Assembly: GCA_920105625.2 (NCBI GenBank)
Contig: CAKKTE020000077.1
Span: 1,488,001-1,552,000 of the forward strand
From: Clusia tigrina
Lineage: Eukaryota > Arthropoda > Insecta > Diptera > Clusiidae
Length of the DNA stretch: 64,000 bases
Reading direction: 5' to 3'
Part shown: in pieces, positions 1 to 10,085 of the stretch
How positions within the stretch are numbered: the stretch's first letter is position 1
How the letters are laid out: each line of letters starts with the position of its first letter
Notes under the pieces: generated by a model
Told to the model about the DNA's origin: nothing
The model's input: only the letters and a program-made list of their open reading frames with translations
The model's database searches: none
Translations under genes and position numbers: made by a program

Positions 1-1
1 C

Positions 2-289
2 AGAAAACATCACGGCCACACTGGACACAGGCGCCACAAGGAGTTTTATAAGCGAGCGACTCATCTCCCATTTAGGTGCTACCACCGGTAGAGTAAACTC
101 TACATACACTAGAGGTCGGATGGCGGATGGTCGAACAAGAGATATTACTCAAGCGTTTGTGACGTGTGTCAAGCTGGGAGGAAAGGTATGTCAGCTGGAG
201 CTACTTAGCATGCCCGACTCCACCGACGACTTACTGCTCGGCCTGGACTTCATGACACAGCAAGGCCTGTCCCTGACATGTGGAGGCTA
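2..289 (+). pseudogene. OSV copy 1 aspartic protease (partial)
   Basis: Translation from the window edge gives the retropepsin active-site box LDTGATRSF near residue 10 and the second conserved box LLLGLDFM near residue 80, the usual order and spacing for a retroviral-type protease that cuts Gag-Pol. An in-frame TAG (about 287-289) follows the sequence TCGG. The same TAG is in copy 3 but is CAG in copy 2, so it may be a subfamily feature. The 5' end lies outside the window. Confidence in the family is high, in function low. Confidence 0.8.
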
Positions 290-1107
290 GGAAATCCAGG
301 TAGACCCCCAGACGGATGGTGTGCAATCACAAGTTACCGCATCGTGCACAACCATACGACATGAAGCCGCTACGGACGAATCAAAGATAAAACTGTTTCT
401 GGCCACAGAGTTGCAAACAGGTACTACTGGCCAGGACTGTTCCGGGGCACCAGCCACTACGTTCGTCAGTGCACATTATGCCAGAAGTACAAGCCCAGCC
501 AACAACAACCTGCTGGAGAAATGCTGACGCAAATAGCCCTGGAGCCGTGGGCCATATTGTGCGCGGATTTTGTTGGGCCCCTACCCCGCTCAAAGCATGG
601 AAACACAATGGTACTAGTTTTCCATGACAAGTTTTCAAAACGGACAGAGATGGCGCCTCTCCGGAAGGCCACCACCGAGACTCTACAACGGGCCTTTCGG
701 GAGCGCATCTTAGCCCGTTTCGGAGTTCCAAAGGTCTTAGTGACTGACAACGGTCCGCAGTTCACAAGCAAGTCCTTTCAGCGCTTTGTCGAATACTACG
801 GTATCAAGCACCAGTTTACCGCACTCTACACCCCACAGGAAAATGCCACCGAACGCGCCATTATAACCTCAGACGGAGAGCATGGAAACCAACCATTGGG
901 CAAATGGTACTCATAAAACAACACCACCTCTCCAAAGCTGCAGACCATTTCACTGCAAAGCTGGCCCCACGATATGATGGACCATACAGGGTGGAGAGCT
1001 TTGTTTCGCCCGTTATAGTCGAAGTTACACGGCAAGGGGATAAACAGAGGAGAACTGCTCACATCAGCGAACTGAAAGTGTATTGCACGCCTGGGGGTGC
1101 AATGTAG
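290..1107 (+). pseudogene. OSV copy 1 pol remnant: integrase with two internal deletions
   Basis: Bases 290-413 match the start of pol in copy 3, then sequence jumps at a GAGTTG hexamer (408-413) straight into the integrase zinc region, removing all of RT and RNase H. From 521 the integrase core reads DFVGPLPRSKHGN and, at about 745, VTDNGPQFTS, holding the first two catalytic aspartates. A second break near 861 removes the region with the catalytic glutamate helix and joins a GPY/F-like C-terminal tail (about 904-1107) from a diverged subfamily. It cannot encode a working integrase. Copy 1 keeps sense codons at two places where copy 3 has stops (28986 and 29017). Confidence 0.8.
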
Positions 1108-1475
1108 ATCGCCTCCACGCGGTGCACCCTGGGTTACGCTAAATGGTCTACACTCCCCCAGGTGCTGCTATTTTCTTGCACGGGAGTTCAGTAGCACCAA
1201 TTGGTACGACCCCCATCCTTCGTCCCCGGACTTCTCTTTGGACCAATGTAACTGTTCTGATTGCCCTGGGCTGGTAGCTGTAATTTTCTGGACCTAGCTG
1301 TCTTTTGTCACGGTAGCACCAAGGTGAAACTTGAGTGTGAACGGCTCCAGTCTAAGGTTGCAGCTGCCCCCGTCCCTTTAAAACCTGGCAGGCCTCAAAG
1401 TATGTTCGACGTCTGTTACCGTTAGGGCCTTAGTGTGGGTTCGGTTGAGTGGAAATCCCGATTAGCACTGGTCTT
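1108..1475 (+). other. Noncoding 3' stretch of OSV copy 1
   Basis: About 370 bases between the integrase stop and recognisable LTR sequence. There is no counterpart in copy 3. The motif GTAGCACCAA recurs (about 1190, 1315 and 2519). No convincing open frame is seen. The first bases of the LTR as defined in copy 3 (TGTGAGGAGC) are not found here, so the exact LTR edge is uncertain. Confidence 0.5.
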
Positions 1476-2418
1476 AAAATTTGCCCCTACATATTTAGTT
1501 TTGCCATAACGCCCCAAACGTGTATATTTAAAATAGGGGCCAAGTGCTTAAACAACCAACCCTAAAATATACACGTTAATTGTCCTAAGACTTTGGCTCC
1601 TCCCACCTGTATTGCTAAAAAGCACATACACAACCGCCATCATATTTAGTGCAGCAGCCATCATACAAGTGAGTCTAAGACACCTCCCACCATAGTAATG
1701 CTGCCAACAACAAGTGTTATACCCTGCATTGGGAGGACAGAAGACACAGCCACAATTAAGTCAGACAGTGGAACCCTGTGATAAGCGACAAAAAACATAC
1801 AACGAAGTCAACAACGCAAGATAACACAGGAGAATATCACACAAACAATTGTGCAACCGGCTGACCACAGTTAAAATAATATGAATTTACAACAACAGTG
1901 CCTAACGCAATGTTAGAAACTTACAAGAGATCGCGACAGAAGTTGCCGACTGCATTAGTTCGGAAAATTAACCCACTAACAACACCCAAACACGAAGGCC
2001 AAGCACAAAGTGGAACACGACAGACCGATCGCTAAGCACACCAACAGGCCGGACAAAGCATAAAGAGGATAAGCAAAAATTAAATATCCAATGTTTTAAT
2101 ATTTTTAAATATTTTAAGCCATCAATAAAAAATATCAACAAAGTGCTGAAGGTGGCCGAAGGACAAATAGCAACAACAACAAACAACACAAGGAACAACA
2201 ACAAGGTAAATCATCACAACAACAACACAATATTGAAGGTGGCCCAAGGGCAAAAACTTACAAGAACAACAGCGAGAAAAAAAACAACAATGTGCTGAAG
2301 GTGGCCCAAGGTCAAATTCAAACAAGAAGAACAATGCGGGAAACTGTAGCAACATGCCACAACAAACTACAGTTCCCGCACAACAACAACTATTGGATGA
2401 TCTACACTAAACCTGGAG

Positions 2419-2449
2419 CATAAAAGCAGGAGCAACTGGCAACCCAGTC
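2419..2449 (+). promoter_or_regulatory. LTR core promoter (TATA-like plus initiator-like)
   Basis: CATAAAAG at 2419-2426 is followed about 25 bases later by CCCAGTC, close to the arthropod initiator consensus. The same pair sits in the other OSV LTRs (TATA-like at 12414, 24625 and 31040). It marks the probable U3/R border, so the minisatellite downstream is transcribed. Confidence 0.55.
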
Positions 2450-2560
2450 TCTTTCTTTCATTCGGCATCAGGCAGACAAGACACACTCCGATCCAGCAGC
2501 AGCAAAACTCCAGCACCAGTAGCACCAAGGTAAAGTATACTTTTACACAAGACTAGACTT

Positions 2561-2965
2561 ACTCCAACGCTAAGACCGCCCCACGAGTTTATGGTTCTAC
2601 CGATTCTCGTGGTGACTTATACTAACGCTAAGACCGCCCCACGAGTTTATGGTTCTACCGATTCTCGTGGTGACTTATACTAACGCTAAGACCGCCCCAC
2701 GAGTTTATGGTTCTACCGATTCTCGTGGTGACTTATACTAACGCTAAGACCGCCCCACGAGTTTATGGTTCTACCGATTCTCGTGGTGACTTATACTAAC
2801 GCTAAGACCGCCCCACGAGTTTATGGTTCTACCGATTCTCGTGGTGACTTATACTAACGCTAAGACCGACCCACGAGTTTATGGTTCCACCGATTCTCGT
2901 GGAGACTAATACGTACGTACAGAACCGCGAGTTTATGGTCCTACCGATTCTCGCGGAGACTAGCA
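2561..2965 (+). repeat. 58-bp hairpin minisatellite, about 7 units
   Basis: Units start at 2561, 2621, 2679, 2737, 2795, 2853 and a diverged one at 2911. Each contains perfect 7-bp arms CCACGAG and CTCGTGG around an 18-nt loop (in unit 2, arms 2639-2645 and 2664-2670). In the last unit the arms are CCGCGAG (2925-2931) and CTCGCGG (2950-2956), a paired change. The array is in the presumed R region. Confidence 0.9.
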
Positions 2966-3229
2966 CTGCCAACAGCGACCACACAGACGAGGCCCCAAGC
3001 GACTAGCAAGTCTAATTATTTAAGTAATTTAAATTAGAACAAAACCAAATTTGAATAAGTTAAGCAAAATAAAACTATTTAAACTAATTTAATTAAACAA
3101 GTTATTTAAGTTAATTAGCAGAGTAAAATCATTTTCAAACTAATAAATTAATCAAATTATAAACAATTATAATTAAATAAATGAATTAAATAATCCACAT
3201 GTAAGTACACACCGGCTTTTAACATTAAT
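2966..3229 (+). other. AT-rich part of LTR between minisatellite and terminal module
   Basis: Very AT-rich with several AATTAAAT-like tracts and an AATAAA-type context (for example near 3068). It probably contains the polyadenylation region of the LTR. No gene is seen. Confidence 0.4.
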
Positions 3230-3289
3230 TTCTGTATACGACCCCTGGAACCCGCTGAGTTTTACCCCAGCCGAAATAGAGACGTTACA
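3230..3289 (+). promoter_or_regulatory. LTR terminal module with hairpin
   Basis: TTCTGTATACGACCCCTGGAA leads into GCTG(3254-3257)...CAGC(3268-3271) and the LTR end GACGTTACA. Related modules lie at about 6533, 6780, 13889 (minus), 18728, 18990, 25475 and 32041, with different but still complementary arms in several. Confidence 0.6.
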
Positions 3290-3419
3290 GCACTTGACCC
3301 CATAAGGGCTTGTGCCAACCCTCACATGGCGTCCCTGCTTGCACATATAACCATGGAACCATATTTAGTGACCACACGTTCGGACTGAGATAGCGGCTTT
3401 GAGTGGGGACCCTTATTGC

Positions 3420-4142
3420 ATGGACACAACAAAAAATAAAAACACAAACACAAACAAAATTTCCGCGCATATCCCCTCAGGGACGCGCAAAACCCTGGCT
3501 AAGCAAATGCCCACCAGCAACATCCCCGCCCTTGGTTCGAAGACAAGCAGCATAAGCACTGCCCCTTCAACAGGCACCACAGCTTCGGCTAATAAGCCAC
3601 TCAAGAGCTCTTCGCTCTCCCCAGGCTCTTCAGCGGCTGCTAGGGTATTGACTCACAAACCAGCAGCAGTCGCTCCGCTTAAGCCCTCTTCAGCAAACGC
3701 CTCGATATTGCCTCACAAGTCGATGGTAACTGCTCCCCGTACCGCTCCTCCTTCAGGTGCACCTACCAACGTGAACCCGAGTACAAGGGCGTACAGGACG
3801 CGTAGAGCGGCTTACCGTATTTTGACGAGGCTCAACGCTTCAGAACCTTCTCAACTGTCTGAATACGACAAGGGCAAGCTTGAGTGGGCAAAAGCACACG
3901 CTGATGTGCGTGTCCACTCCTCCACTGCACAAGCAGCCGGTAACCGCAAGAGGCAGATATCAGCCGATCGCCCGGGCCAATCTACCCAAAGCATCCCTAA
4001 GCGCGTAAGGCTGGCTACTCCCAAGCCTAAGCTCTCCAAACCGCTTAGTGAGATTGTGAAAGAGAGCCTCACATGGGCTGTGGTCGACTCTGCCAATGCC
4101 GATGGGACCATTACTCCTGCCAATTCGAGACAGGCCCAGTGA
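3420..4142 (+). pseudogene. LINE L ORF1 protein (truncated)
   Basis: An open frame runs from ATG 3420 to TGA at 4140-4142. The N-terminal ~120 residues are Ser/Thr/Pro/Ala-rich and of low complexity. After that comes a charged region (LTRLNASEPSQLSEYDKGK, about residue 141) and a basic stretch. ORF1 proteins of LINEs bind RNA; no zinc knuckle is seen, so the C-terminal half is probably lost at the 4137 junction with ORF2. Its position upstream of a LINE ORF2 on the same strand supports the call; the family is not independently recognised. Confidence 0.55.
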
Positions 4143-5010
4143 CAAGGACAATGTTGCCATGGTCATTGAAATGGGTCCACGGACCTTCTGGATCTGCTCG
4201 AACTACATGGCTCATGACTATGGCGACTCCCCGCCACCAGACATATTGAAGCAAATGGTTGCTGTAGCCCACCAGAAACCGATTCCGGTAATTATCGGCG
4301 CCGATGCCAATGCCCATCATGAAATATGGGGCAGCTCCGGCACAAATGATCGAGGTGAGTGTCTTTTCGACTTTATCATTTCAAATAACTTAGGCATTGC
4401 TAACCGGGGAAATGAGCCGACCTTCCTTACATCCGTCAGGAAGGAAGTGCTTGACATCACCCTCGTCAGCGATAACTACTCCAACATGATAAGCAATTGG
4501 TTCATCTCACAGGAATGCTCCTTTTCGGACCACTGCTATATCACCTTTGACATTGACTTGAGGGAGACTACACGCAATACAGAATCTCATAAACCAGTCA
4601 ATAGAAAAAATACGAACTGGCCTCTTTTCCGGTTCAAACTAGGGTCATGCTTAGCAACGACTCCCCCAATTTTCCACAACTGTCCCGACATTGATCGGGC
4701 GGTCGACGATCTGACCACAGCTTTTAAAAAAGCCACTCATATTTCTTGCATCAGTCCCGAACCACGGGGCAAACCTAAACCTCCGTGGTGGAACTCGGAA
4801 ATTGCAAGTCTTCGCAAAACTTGTAGAATGCTTTTCAACAAAGCTAAAGTTACAGCTGATTGGGCCCCTTTCAAAAATAAACAAAAAGAGTTGAAATACG
4901 CCATTAGGCGAGGAAAACGAGCGCCATGGAGGGAATTTGCGAAAGCATTGAATCGACGTCCGAGGCTAGCCGTCTTCGTAAAATTCTCCACTCCTCTAAC
5001 AACTCCTTGA
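4143..5010 (+). pseudogene. LINE L ORF2 endonuclease region, unit 1
   Basis: The apurinic-type endonuclease (nicks the target DNA) shows IIGADANAHHEIWGS (about 4290), EVLDITLVSDN (about 4448) and SFSDHCYITF (about 4520), covering the Asp/Asn, Asp and Asp-His active-site boxes. The N-terminal part with the first catalytic Asn and Glu is absent. A one-base loss in a T run near 4936 (GAATTTGCG here, GAATTTTGCG in unit 2) breaks the frame before RT. Confidence 0.8.
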
Positions 5011-6435
5011 CTATATCCAAAAACCAGATGGCAGCTGGACTCACTCAAGCGCCGAAACCCTTGATATCCTGCTAGACACCCACTTCCCAGAGAGTTTAGC
5101 CTCAGCGGATCAAGCACTCTACCAGGTGGAGCAGGTTTCCCATGATAGCCTCCCCACATTCCAAGTGACAAAAACTCCCCTTGAGTGGTCCATTCAAACC
5201 TTTAAGCCATACAAGTCCCCGGACCGGACGGCATCATTCCTGACGATATCCAAAATGGGGAAGAGATTATCCTTCCATGGCTGCTACAGATATATAATGC
5301 AAGCCTCAGATTGCAATATATTCCCTTACGCTGGCGCACGGCTCGTGACGTCTTCATACCAAAAGTTGGGAAGGCCTCGCACACCAAACCTAAGGATTAC
5401 AAACCCATAAGTCTAACATCCTTTCTTCTTAAGGTTCTAGAAAGAGCTCTTGACCTACATATCAGGACATCAATCAACCCTTCTCTTCTCTCTGTATCTC
5501 AACACGCTTACTCTAAAGGCACTGGCTGAAAAGCACGGTTGAAACAGCACTTCATTCTCTCATTTCTCAACTTGACAAATCCATGGCGTACAAGGAATTC
5601 ACACTTGCCATATTTCTGGACATCGAAGGAGCATTCAACAATGTATGCCCCAACGCTGTCATTTCCGCACTCTATAACCTTAACCTGAATTCAGGTCGTC
5701 TTAAATTTATAGAGCTTCTACTAAAATCTAGGATCATCACTTCCACGATCGGCAGTGCCCAATCCAGGAGGGTGGTTAACAGGGGCACGCCACAAGGGGG
5801 TGTTTTATCACCCCTCCTCTGGAACTTGGCAGTTAACACACTACTGGTGAGATTGGAATCTACTGGATGCAAAGTGATAGTCTATGCGGACGACACAGCA
5901 ATCGCGGCATCCTAACTTAACTATTCACTCTCTATTGTGTCGAACTGGTGTCGCGAATTCGAACTTGGGGTTAACCCATCCAAAACCGAGACTATGCTTT
6001 TCACTAGGAAGTACAAAATTCCAAAGATTACAATGCCTAGTCTAAACGGCACTCCGTTTGAGCACACACGTTAAGTACTTAGGCCTGATTCTCGACCCAA
6101 AGCATAATTGGAAAGCCAATCTAGCTGAGAGGGCACGTAAGGCAACATGCGCTATATACTGCTGTAAAAGAGCAGTTGGTGCACGATTAGGACTTCGTCC
6201 TCGAGTCGTGCTCTGGCTCTACACGGCCATCGTTGAACCAAACCTGTTATACGGGTCGGTCTTCTGGTGGCAAAGAAAGCCTGTAATATCAAACCCCTTG
6301 ATAAAATCAGAAGATCCATTGCTCTACTGATCACTGGCGCTCTTCGTAGCACACCTACAAAAGCTCTTTTTGCCATGCTGCACTGGCTCCCCTCGGGGAT
6401 CCTGGTTAAGCAACAACCCAAGCTGACAGCAACAG
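5011..6435 (+). pseudogene. LINE L ORF2 reverse transcriptase, unit 1
   Basis: The frame is scattered. The fingers region (5126-5529) ends in a stop after AYSKGTG; the palm (5583-5915) has FLDIEGAFNNV, GTPQGGVLSPLLWNL and VYADDTAIAAS. A gap of about 30 bases follows relative to unit 2, then VKYLGLILDPKHNWKAN (about 6070) and a thumb region (6267-6430). The segment ends in a deletion that removes the RNase H and terminal zinc motif present in unit 2. Multiple breaks make it inactive. Confidence 0.8.
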
Positions 6436-6449
6436 CTGACAGAATAGAG

Positions 6450-6840
6450 AGCTGAAATATAGAAAACACTCCACCATCGGTATTCTAAATAAATACACCG
6501 AGCAAATTTAAGTCGCAGGATTTTTTATTAATAATTTCTGTATACGACCCCTGAAAGCCGCTGAGTTTTTACCTCAGCTCTGAAAAGTGCGTTGCAGTAC
6601 GCATTGCAGTTCGTGCATTGCAGTTCGTTACACAGGAAATAAAATCAGAGATAACGCAAAGAAATTATCAAGTCGAAGGACTAAATAATATCCAAGGATA
6701 ATTCAAGGACTTGTTGTAACTAAGGACTTTCAAGGACCCACAAAGAACTTCAAGGATCCTTGAGGCTTCTGGATATATTTCTGTATACGAAGCCTGGCTG
6801 TCCGGCGAGCTTACCCCGGCGGAAATTTGAGTCGTTACAG
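6450..6840 (+). repeat. Two adjacent LTR 3' ends
   Basis: Two terminal modules follow one another. The first (about 6533-6631) has hairpin arms GCTGAG (6560-6565) and CTCAGC (6573-6578), a short repeat GCATTGCAGTTCGT and ends CGTTACA. The second (about 6775-6840) has CCGG arms and ends GAGTCGTTACA. Between them are repeated AAGGAC words. Both look like remnants of LTRs related to OSV; no internal region is attached. Confidence 0.6.
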
Positions 6841-6912
6841 CTTCAGTCCAAACCCTTCCAAATAGAACTAGTATTGCAATCTTGAAGGCTCTAAAAAACT
6901 TCATTAGCCAGT

Positions 6913-7173
6913 ATGGAATTTCATAAATTAGAACTAGACCATGAAGAAATACTATTTGAAACAATGATAACATATAAGAACGCTATTCACTCTACAACTA
7001 AACTAACCCCATACGAACTTCTGCATGGCAGAACCGATGAATTCACGAAAAAGCTTCCATTTAATAACGAACACAAATATCTGAAAAAACTAAACGAATA
7101 CCAAGATATTCTGTATCTCATAGTAAAAGAAAAGTTAGAAACAGAAACCTGTAAAAAGAATAGACAAACTTAA
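6913..7173 (+). pseudogene. Errantivirus-type integrase scrap, unit 1
   Basis: An 86-residue frame contains the segment ITYKNAIHSTTKLTPYELLHG, typical of the end of the integrase core in insect gypsy/17.6-type elements. The following bases to about 7240 continue in broken frames (PNDQVFRKNADETK). It is a fragment only, and belongs to neither J1 nor LINE L on either side. Confidence 0.7.
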
Positions 7174-7239
7174 AAAGAATAGAACAAACCCCGAAAATTT
7201 TGAACCCAATGACCAGGTTTTCAGAAAGAATGCAGACGA

Positions 7240-7550
7240 AACAAAATGACTCCTATTTTCACTAAACATAAAATCAAACAAAACAACAATTTAACTCTTA
7301 TAACAACAACAACCATAATATTACATAAAGCAAAAATTCCAAAAAGAAACAAATATTCGAAAATAGGAAACCAGGAATAGTCTTAGTAGAACTAAATATT
7401 AATTCAAAACTAAGTCCAAAAGAGTGAAATTAAATGCATAGACAATTGAACCCACAAGACACCCATTTAATGCCAGACAAAAACTTTTATGAATTAATAA
7501 ACCTCATAAACTAAACGGTCGTGTAACTAAACGGACGTGTAATCACACGA
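7240..7550 (+). other. AT-rich degraded stretch
   Basis: Sequence after the integrase scrap has CAA-rich and A-rich tracts and short frames only. It is probably the degraded remainder of the same LTR element. No gene or structured motif is seen. It is almost identical to the matching part of unit 2. Confidence 0.4.
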
Positions 7551-7951
7551 GCTCTGCCCTTGTGACATTTATCGTTGTTTAAAACCAAATAACTAATTTT
7601 ACAAAACCCGCGAAAGAGACGCTAAGCGAAAGTGCAATTTTCAAAAAAGTGTCTAGTTCTGTTTAGATAATTTAAATACTTATAATAACTAATTTGAAAT
7701 TTATTAAAAGTGTTAAATAAACAATCAAACAAACAAAGGAACAGTTATATACATATATGAGTTAAAAGTTGAAAGAGACAACAAATAAAATAATCCCGGT
7801 TGTGTGCGGTGTTGCCACAGTGGACTCTGCCCTTAATAATTTTGTTTTTCGTGATATTTTACATACATACATAAATAAGATTAAAATATAGCAAAAATAA
7901 AATAAATAAAATTTTTAAAAAACTAAAAACAAAGTATAGTCGGTAATCGCC

Positions 7952-8307
7952 ATGAGTGTGCAGCGCTCTCCCCCGTGGGAGAGAACGAGATCTATGCGCG
8001 AGTCACTCCACTCTTGTGGAGTGCACATGGCAAACCCCCAATAATGTCCTGCTCCAGTATAGCAGTGGATTGTGCGACAACTACAACAAATTCGTCAGCA
8101 ACAACATCATCTGCCTTCTCTACGTACGGTACAACACCTACATTCTCGACTACAACTGCGACATCAACATGTTCTTCTGCCTGTGTGCAAATTCCACCAA
8201 AATGCGTGCAGGTAAGTCAACTGCAATCGCTACCAAAGAGAGCACGAACCTCACCCACGCCAGATAACTCACGAACCTCACCCACGACAGAAGAACTCAC
8301 CCACTAA
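7952..8307 (+). pseudogene. J1 ORF1 N-terminal part, unit 1
   Basis: ATG at 7952 opens a 30-codon frame that stops at CCCCAATAA; the downstream frame continues as a Ser/Thr-rich stretch (from 8044) to TAA near 8307. The composition is like the low-complexity N-terminus of Jockey ORF1 proteins. A frame change lies between the two pieces in both units, so this damage predates the duplication. Confidence 0.45.
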
Positions 8308-8404
8308 CAAAAAGCAAAAAATAGTAAAAAACCCAAGCCAAAGTAAGTTATCTAACTACTGGTTAAGCGATACTACTTCAGAAAGAAAAAACAGATTTGC
8401 TGCT

Positions 8405-9349
8405 TTGACCGTTGATGATGACGAACTTGCTGAACCCTCGCACAGTGGACAAGATGATCAAAATGAGTCCGAAAGAGAAAAAACAACTAGTTCGAAAAAA
8501 AAGTTTAAACAAACCAGCCCCTATATACGTACAAGGCGTAGAATGCATAAATACGTTAAAAAATGCGCTTACCGCTGTTGCAGACAGTAACTTCATATTT
8601 AAAATATTAACAAACAATGAAGTACGAGTTCAATCGAATGACTCGGAAACATACACAAAAATAATCCAAATGCTAAAGCAAAAAGGTACGAAGCTGTACA
8701 CATTTAAACCCAAAAATGAAAGAGGTTTCAAAGTCATTCTTCACAATATGCACCCCTCCGCAGACCAAGAAGAAATTAAAAATGAGCTTGGGGAAAACGG
8801 TCAGAAAGTTTTAAACATAACTAACATAACTCAACGGACAACAAAAAAACCGCTACGACTGTTTAGCATAGAACTGGAAACAAATACTAACAATAAAGAT
8901 ATTTATAGCATTAACAAATTAATGCATTGCATAGTAGTTTTTGAGGCACCTCATCATAAAAGAGAAGTCGCATCTAACAAGTGATTATCAAAAAAAAATT
9001 AATCAACGCAGCTGAAATTGAATGTGCCCTATGTGGCGAAAATCATACTGCAAACAAAGGCTGTGAAATATACAAAGCCATAAAAATTCAAAGGTTTAAA
9101 TCTTTACGCAAAAAGGATCCATTATTACTACTGACCAAAAATATGGATGGATCAGTAGATAAACCAGGCGTAAGCTATGCCGAAATTGCAGGGTCGTCAA
9201 ATCCAAATAAAACTGAAGAAAATACAAAAAATTCAAACGATAGTGATATTAATGAACTTAAAGATATGGTGAAATCAATAATCACTCAAATGACTAATAT
9301 GATGAATATCATTACAATGTTACTAACAAGCTTAAATGCACGAAAGTAA
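8405..9349 (+). pseudogene. J1 ORF1 (gag-like) core and zinc knuckle, unit 1
   Basis: The piece 8412-8984 carries PIYVQGVECINTLKNALTAV and a region like the PRE_C2HC domain of Jockey ORF1, which lies just before RNA-binding zinc knuckles. After a stop (8982-8984) the frame 8981-9349 holds one knuckle-like motif, CALCGENHTANKGC (about residue 16). The first two knuckles expected in the family are missing, so a deletion is likely around the stop. An eighth A in the run near 8497 breaks the N-terminal frame here; unit 2 has seven and reads through. Confidence 0.75.
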
Positions 9350-10085
9350 TAGTTTAATAATTGGAGCCTGGAATGCAAATGGCCAAACAACACATTATCT
9401 TGAGTTGAAGCAATTTTTGTCTGACAAGAAAATTGATATAGCTCTAGTTTCAGAAACACATTTCACGAACAAAAGCTATTTAGTATTTTCTGGATATAAA
9501 ATTTATGTGACAAATCATCCTGATGGTAAAGCTCGTGGTGGGACAGCTATCATAATAAATTCACTATTAAAAAATACTGAACGGCAACCATATGCAACAC
9601 CTCATATTCAATCCACTACTGTGCAAATTGAAGATACAAGTGGGACAATATTCATCTCCTCAGTTTAGTGTCCCCCCAGACACCTACTAACGACGGATCA
9701 ATATGATGACCACATAAAGACGCTTGGCGTAAGATTTATTGCAGCTGGAGATCTGAATGCAAAACACACTGGCTGGGGATCTAGGCTAACCAATAAAAAA
9801 GGACGCAAACTGATTAATGCTATAAACAAAAATAGCTGCAAATTTTAAGCTCAGGTGAACCCACATACTGGCCAACAGATAGGAAAAAGATACCAAATTT
9901 AATCGACTTCAGCATAGCAAAAAATATAAAGTGTAACTAATTAAAAATTAAAGCTTGTTTTGAACTTTCTTCAGGCCACTGTCCGATAATACTTGACTGC
10001 ACAACTGACATCAAACCCATAGAACCAATAGCTAAGACTTTTAACTACAAAACAAACTGGAATGAGTATAGACAGCATATTGAAA
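9336..10085 (+). pseudogene. J1 ORF2 endonuclease, unit 1
   Basis: ORF2 overlaps the end of ORF1 by 14 bases, a usual Jockey arrangement. LIIGAWNANG (first catalytic Asn), ALVSETHFTN (Glu) and NHPDGKARGGTAI are seen in 9336-9668; after a TAG at 9666-9668 the frame continues with FIAAGDLNAKHTGWGS and SSGHCPIIL (catalytic His). Several stops follow near 9846. RT is absent because the element is cut at about 10085. Confidence 0.8.

Larger units (their letters stand above)
1..3289 (+). mobile_element. OSV copy 1: Osvaldo/Ulysses-like Ty3/Gypsy retrotransposon, 5' part outside window
   Basis: The order is protease, integrase, noncoding tail and 3' LTR. The first 860 bases closely match the full-length copy at 23597-32100, but reverse transcriptase and RNase H are missing. 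The integrase tail and LTR belong to a clearly different subfamily. Osvaldo/Ulysses affiliation is inferred from long LTRs, a Lys-type primer site in the sister copy and RT sequence style. No 5' LTR or target duplication can be tested because the left end is off the window. Confidence 0.8.
1476..3289 (+). repeat. OSV copy 1 3' LTR (subfamily A)
   Basis: The first ~1 kb parallels the LTRs at 23597 and 30013 (shared start near TTTGCCCCTACATATTTAG). After the promoter the sequence diverges: a 58-bp hairpin minisatellite replaces the 76-bp one. The right end carries the same terminal module as the other LTRs (CTGTATACGACCCCTGGAA, hairpin, GACGTTACA). The three U3 copies of TGAAGGTGGCC(C/G)AAGG are at 2147, 2234 and 2296. 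Confidence 0.8.
3290..6450 (+). mobile_element. LINE L, unit 1: LOA/R1-group non-LTR retrotransposon, degraded
   Basis: The ORF1 part (3420-4142) is joined to endonuclease, RT and the start of the C-terminal region. The first endonuclease portion is missing at the 4137-4140 junction, about 30 bases of RT are missing near 5912, and about 640 bases holding the RNase H/C-terminal part are missing at about 6428-6440 relative to unit 2. LOA/R1-group assignment rests on RT box GTPQGGVLSPLLWNL, YADD and an RNase H domain in the related copies; the exact clade is uncertain. Confidence 0.75.
7550..10085 (+). mobile_element. Jockey-clade LINE J1, unit 1 (3' truncated)
   Basis: A probable 5' UTR (7550-7951) is followed by ORF1 with a PRE_C2HC-like region and one zinc knuckle, and the endonuclease part of ORF2. 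The element is cut off at about 10085 where antisense G2 integrase begins. There is no RT. The unit 2 copy lies at 19760-22296. Confidence 0.8.

Noticed and set aside
1097..1297. 66-codon frame after OSV copy 1 integrase
   Set aside because: No homolog in the sister copy and no domain; treated as noncoding 3' sequence.
7956..8267. 103-codon frame in the J1 leader (also 20167-20478)
   Set aside because: It overlaps the better-fitting Ser/Thr-rich ORF1 frame and has no recognisable features.
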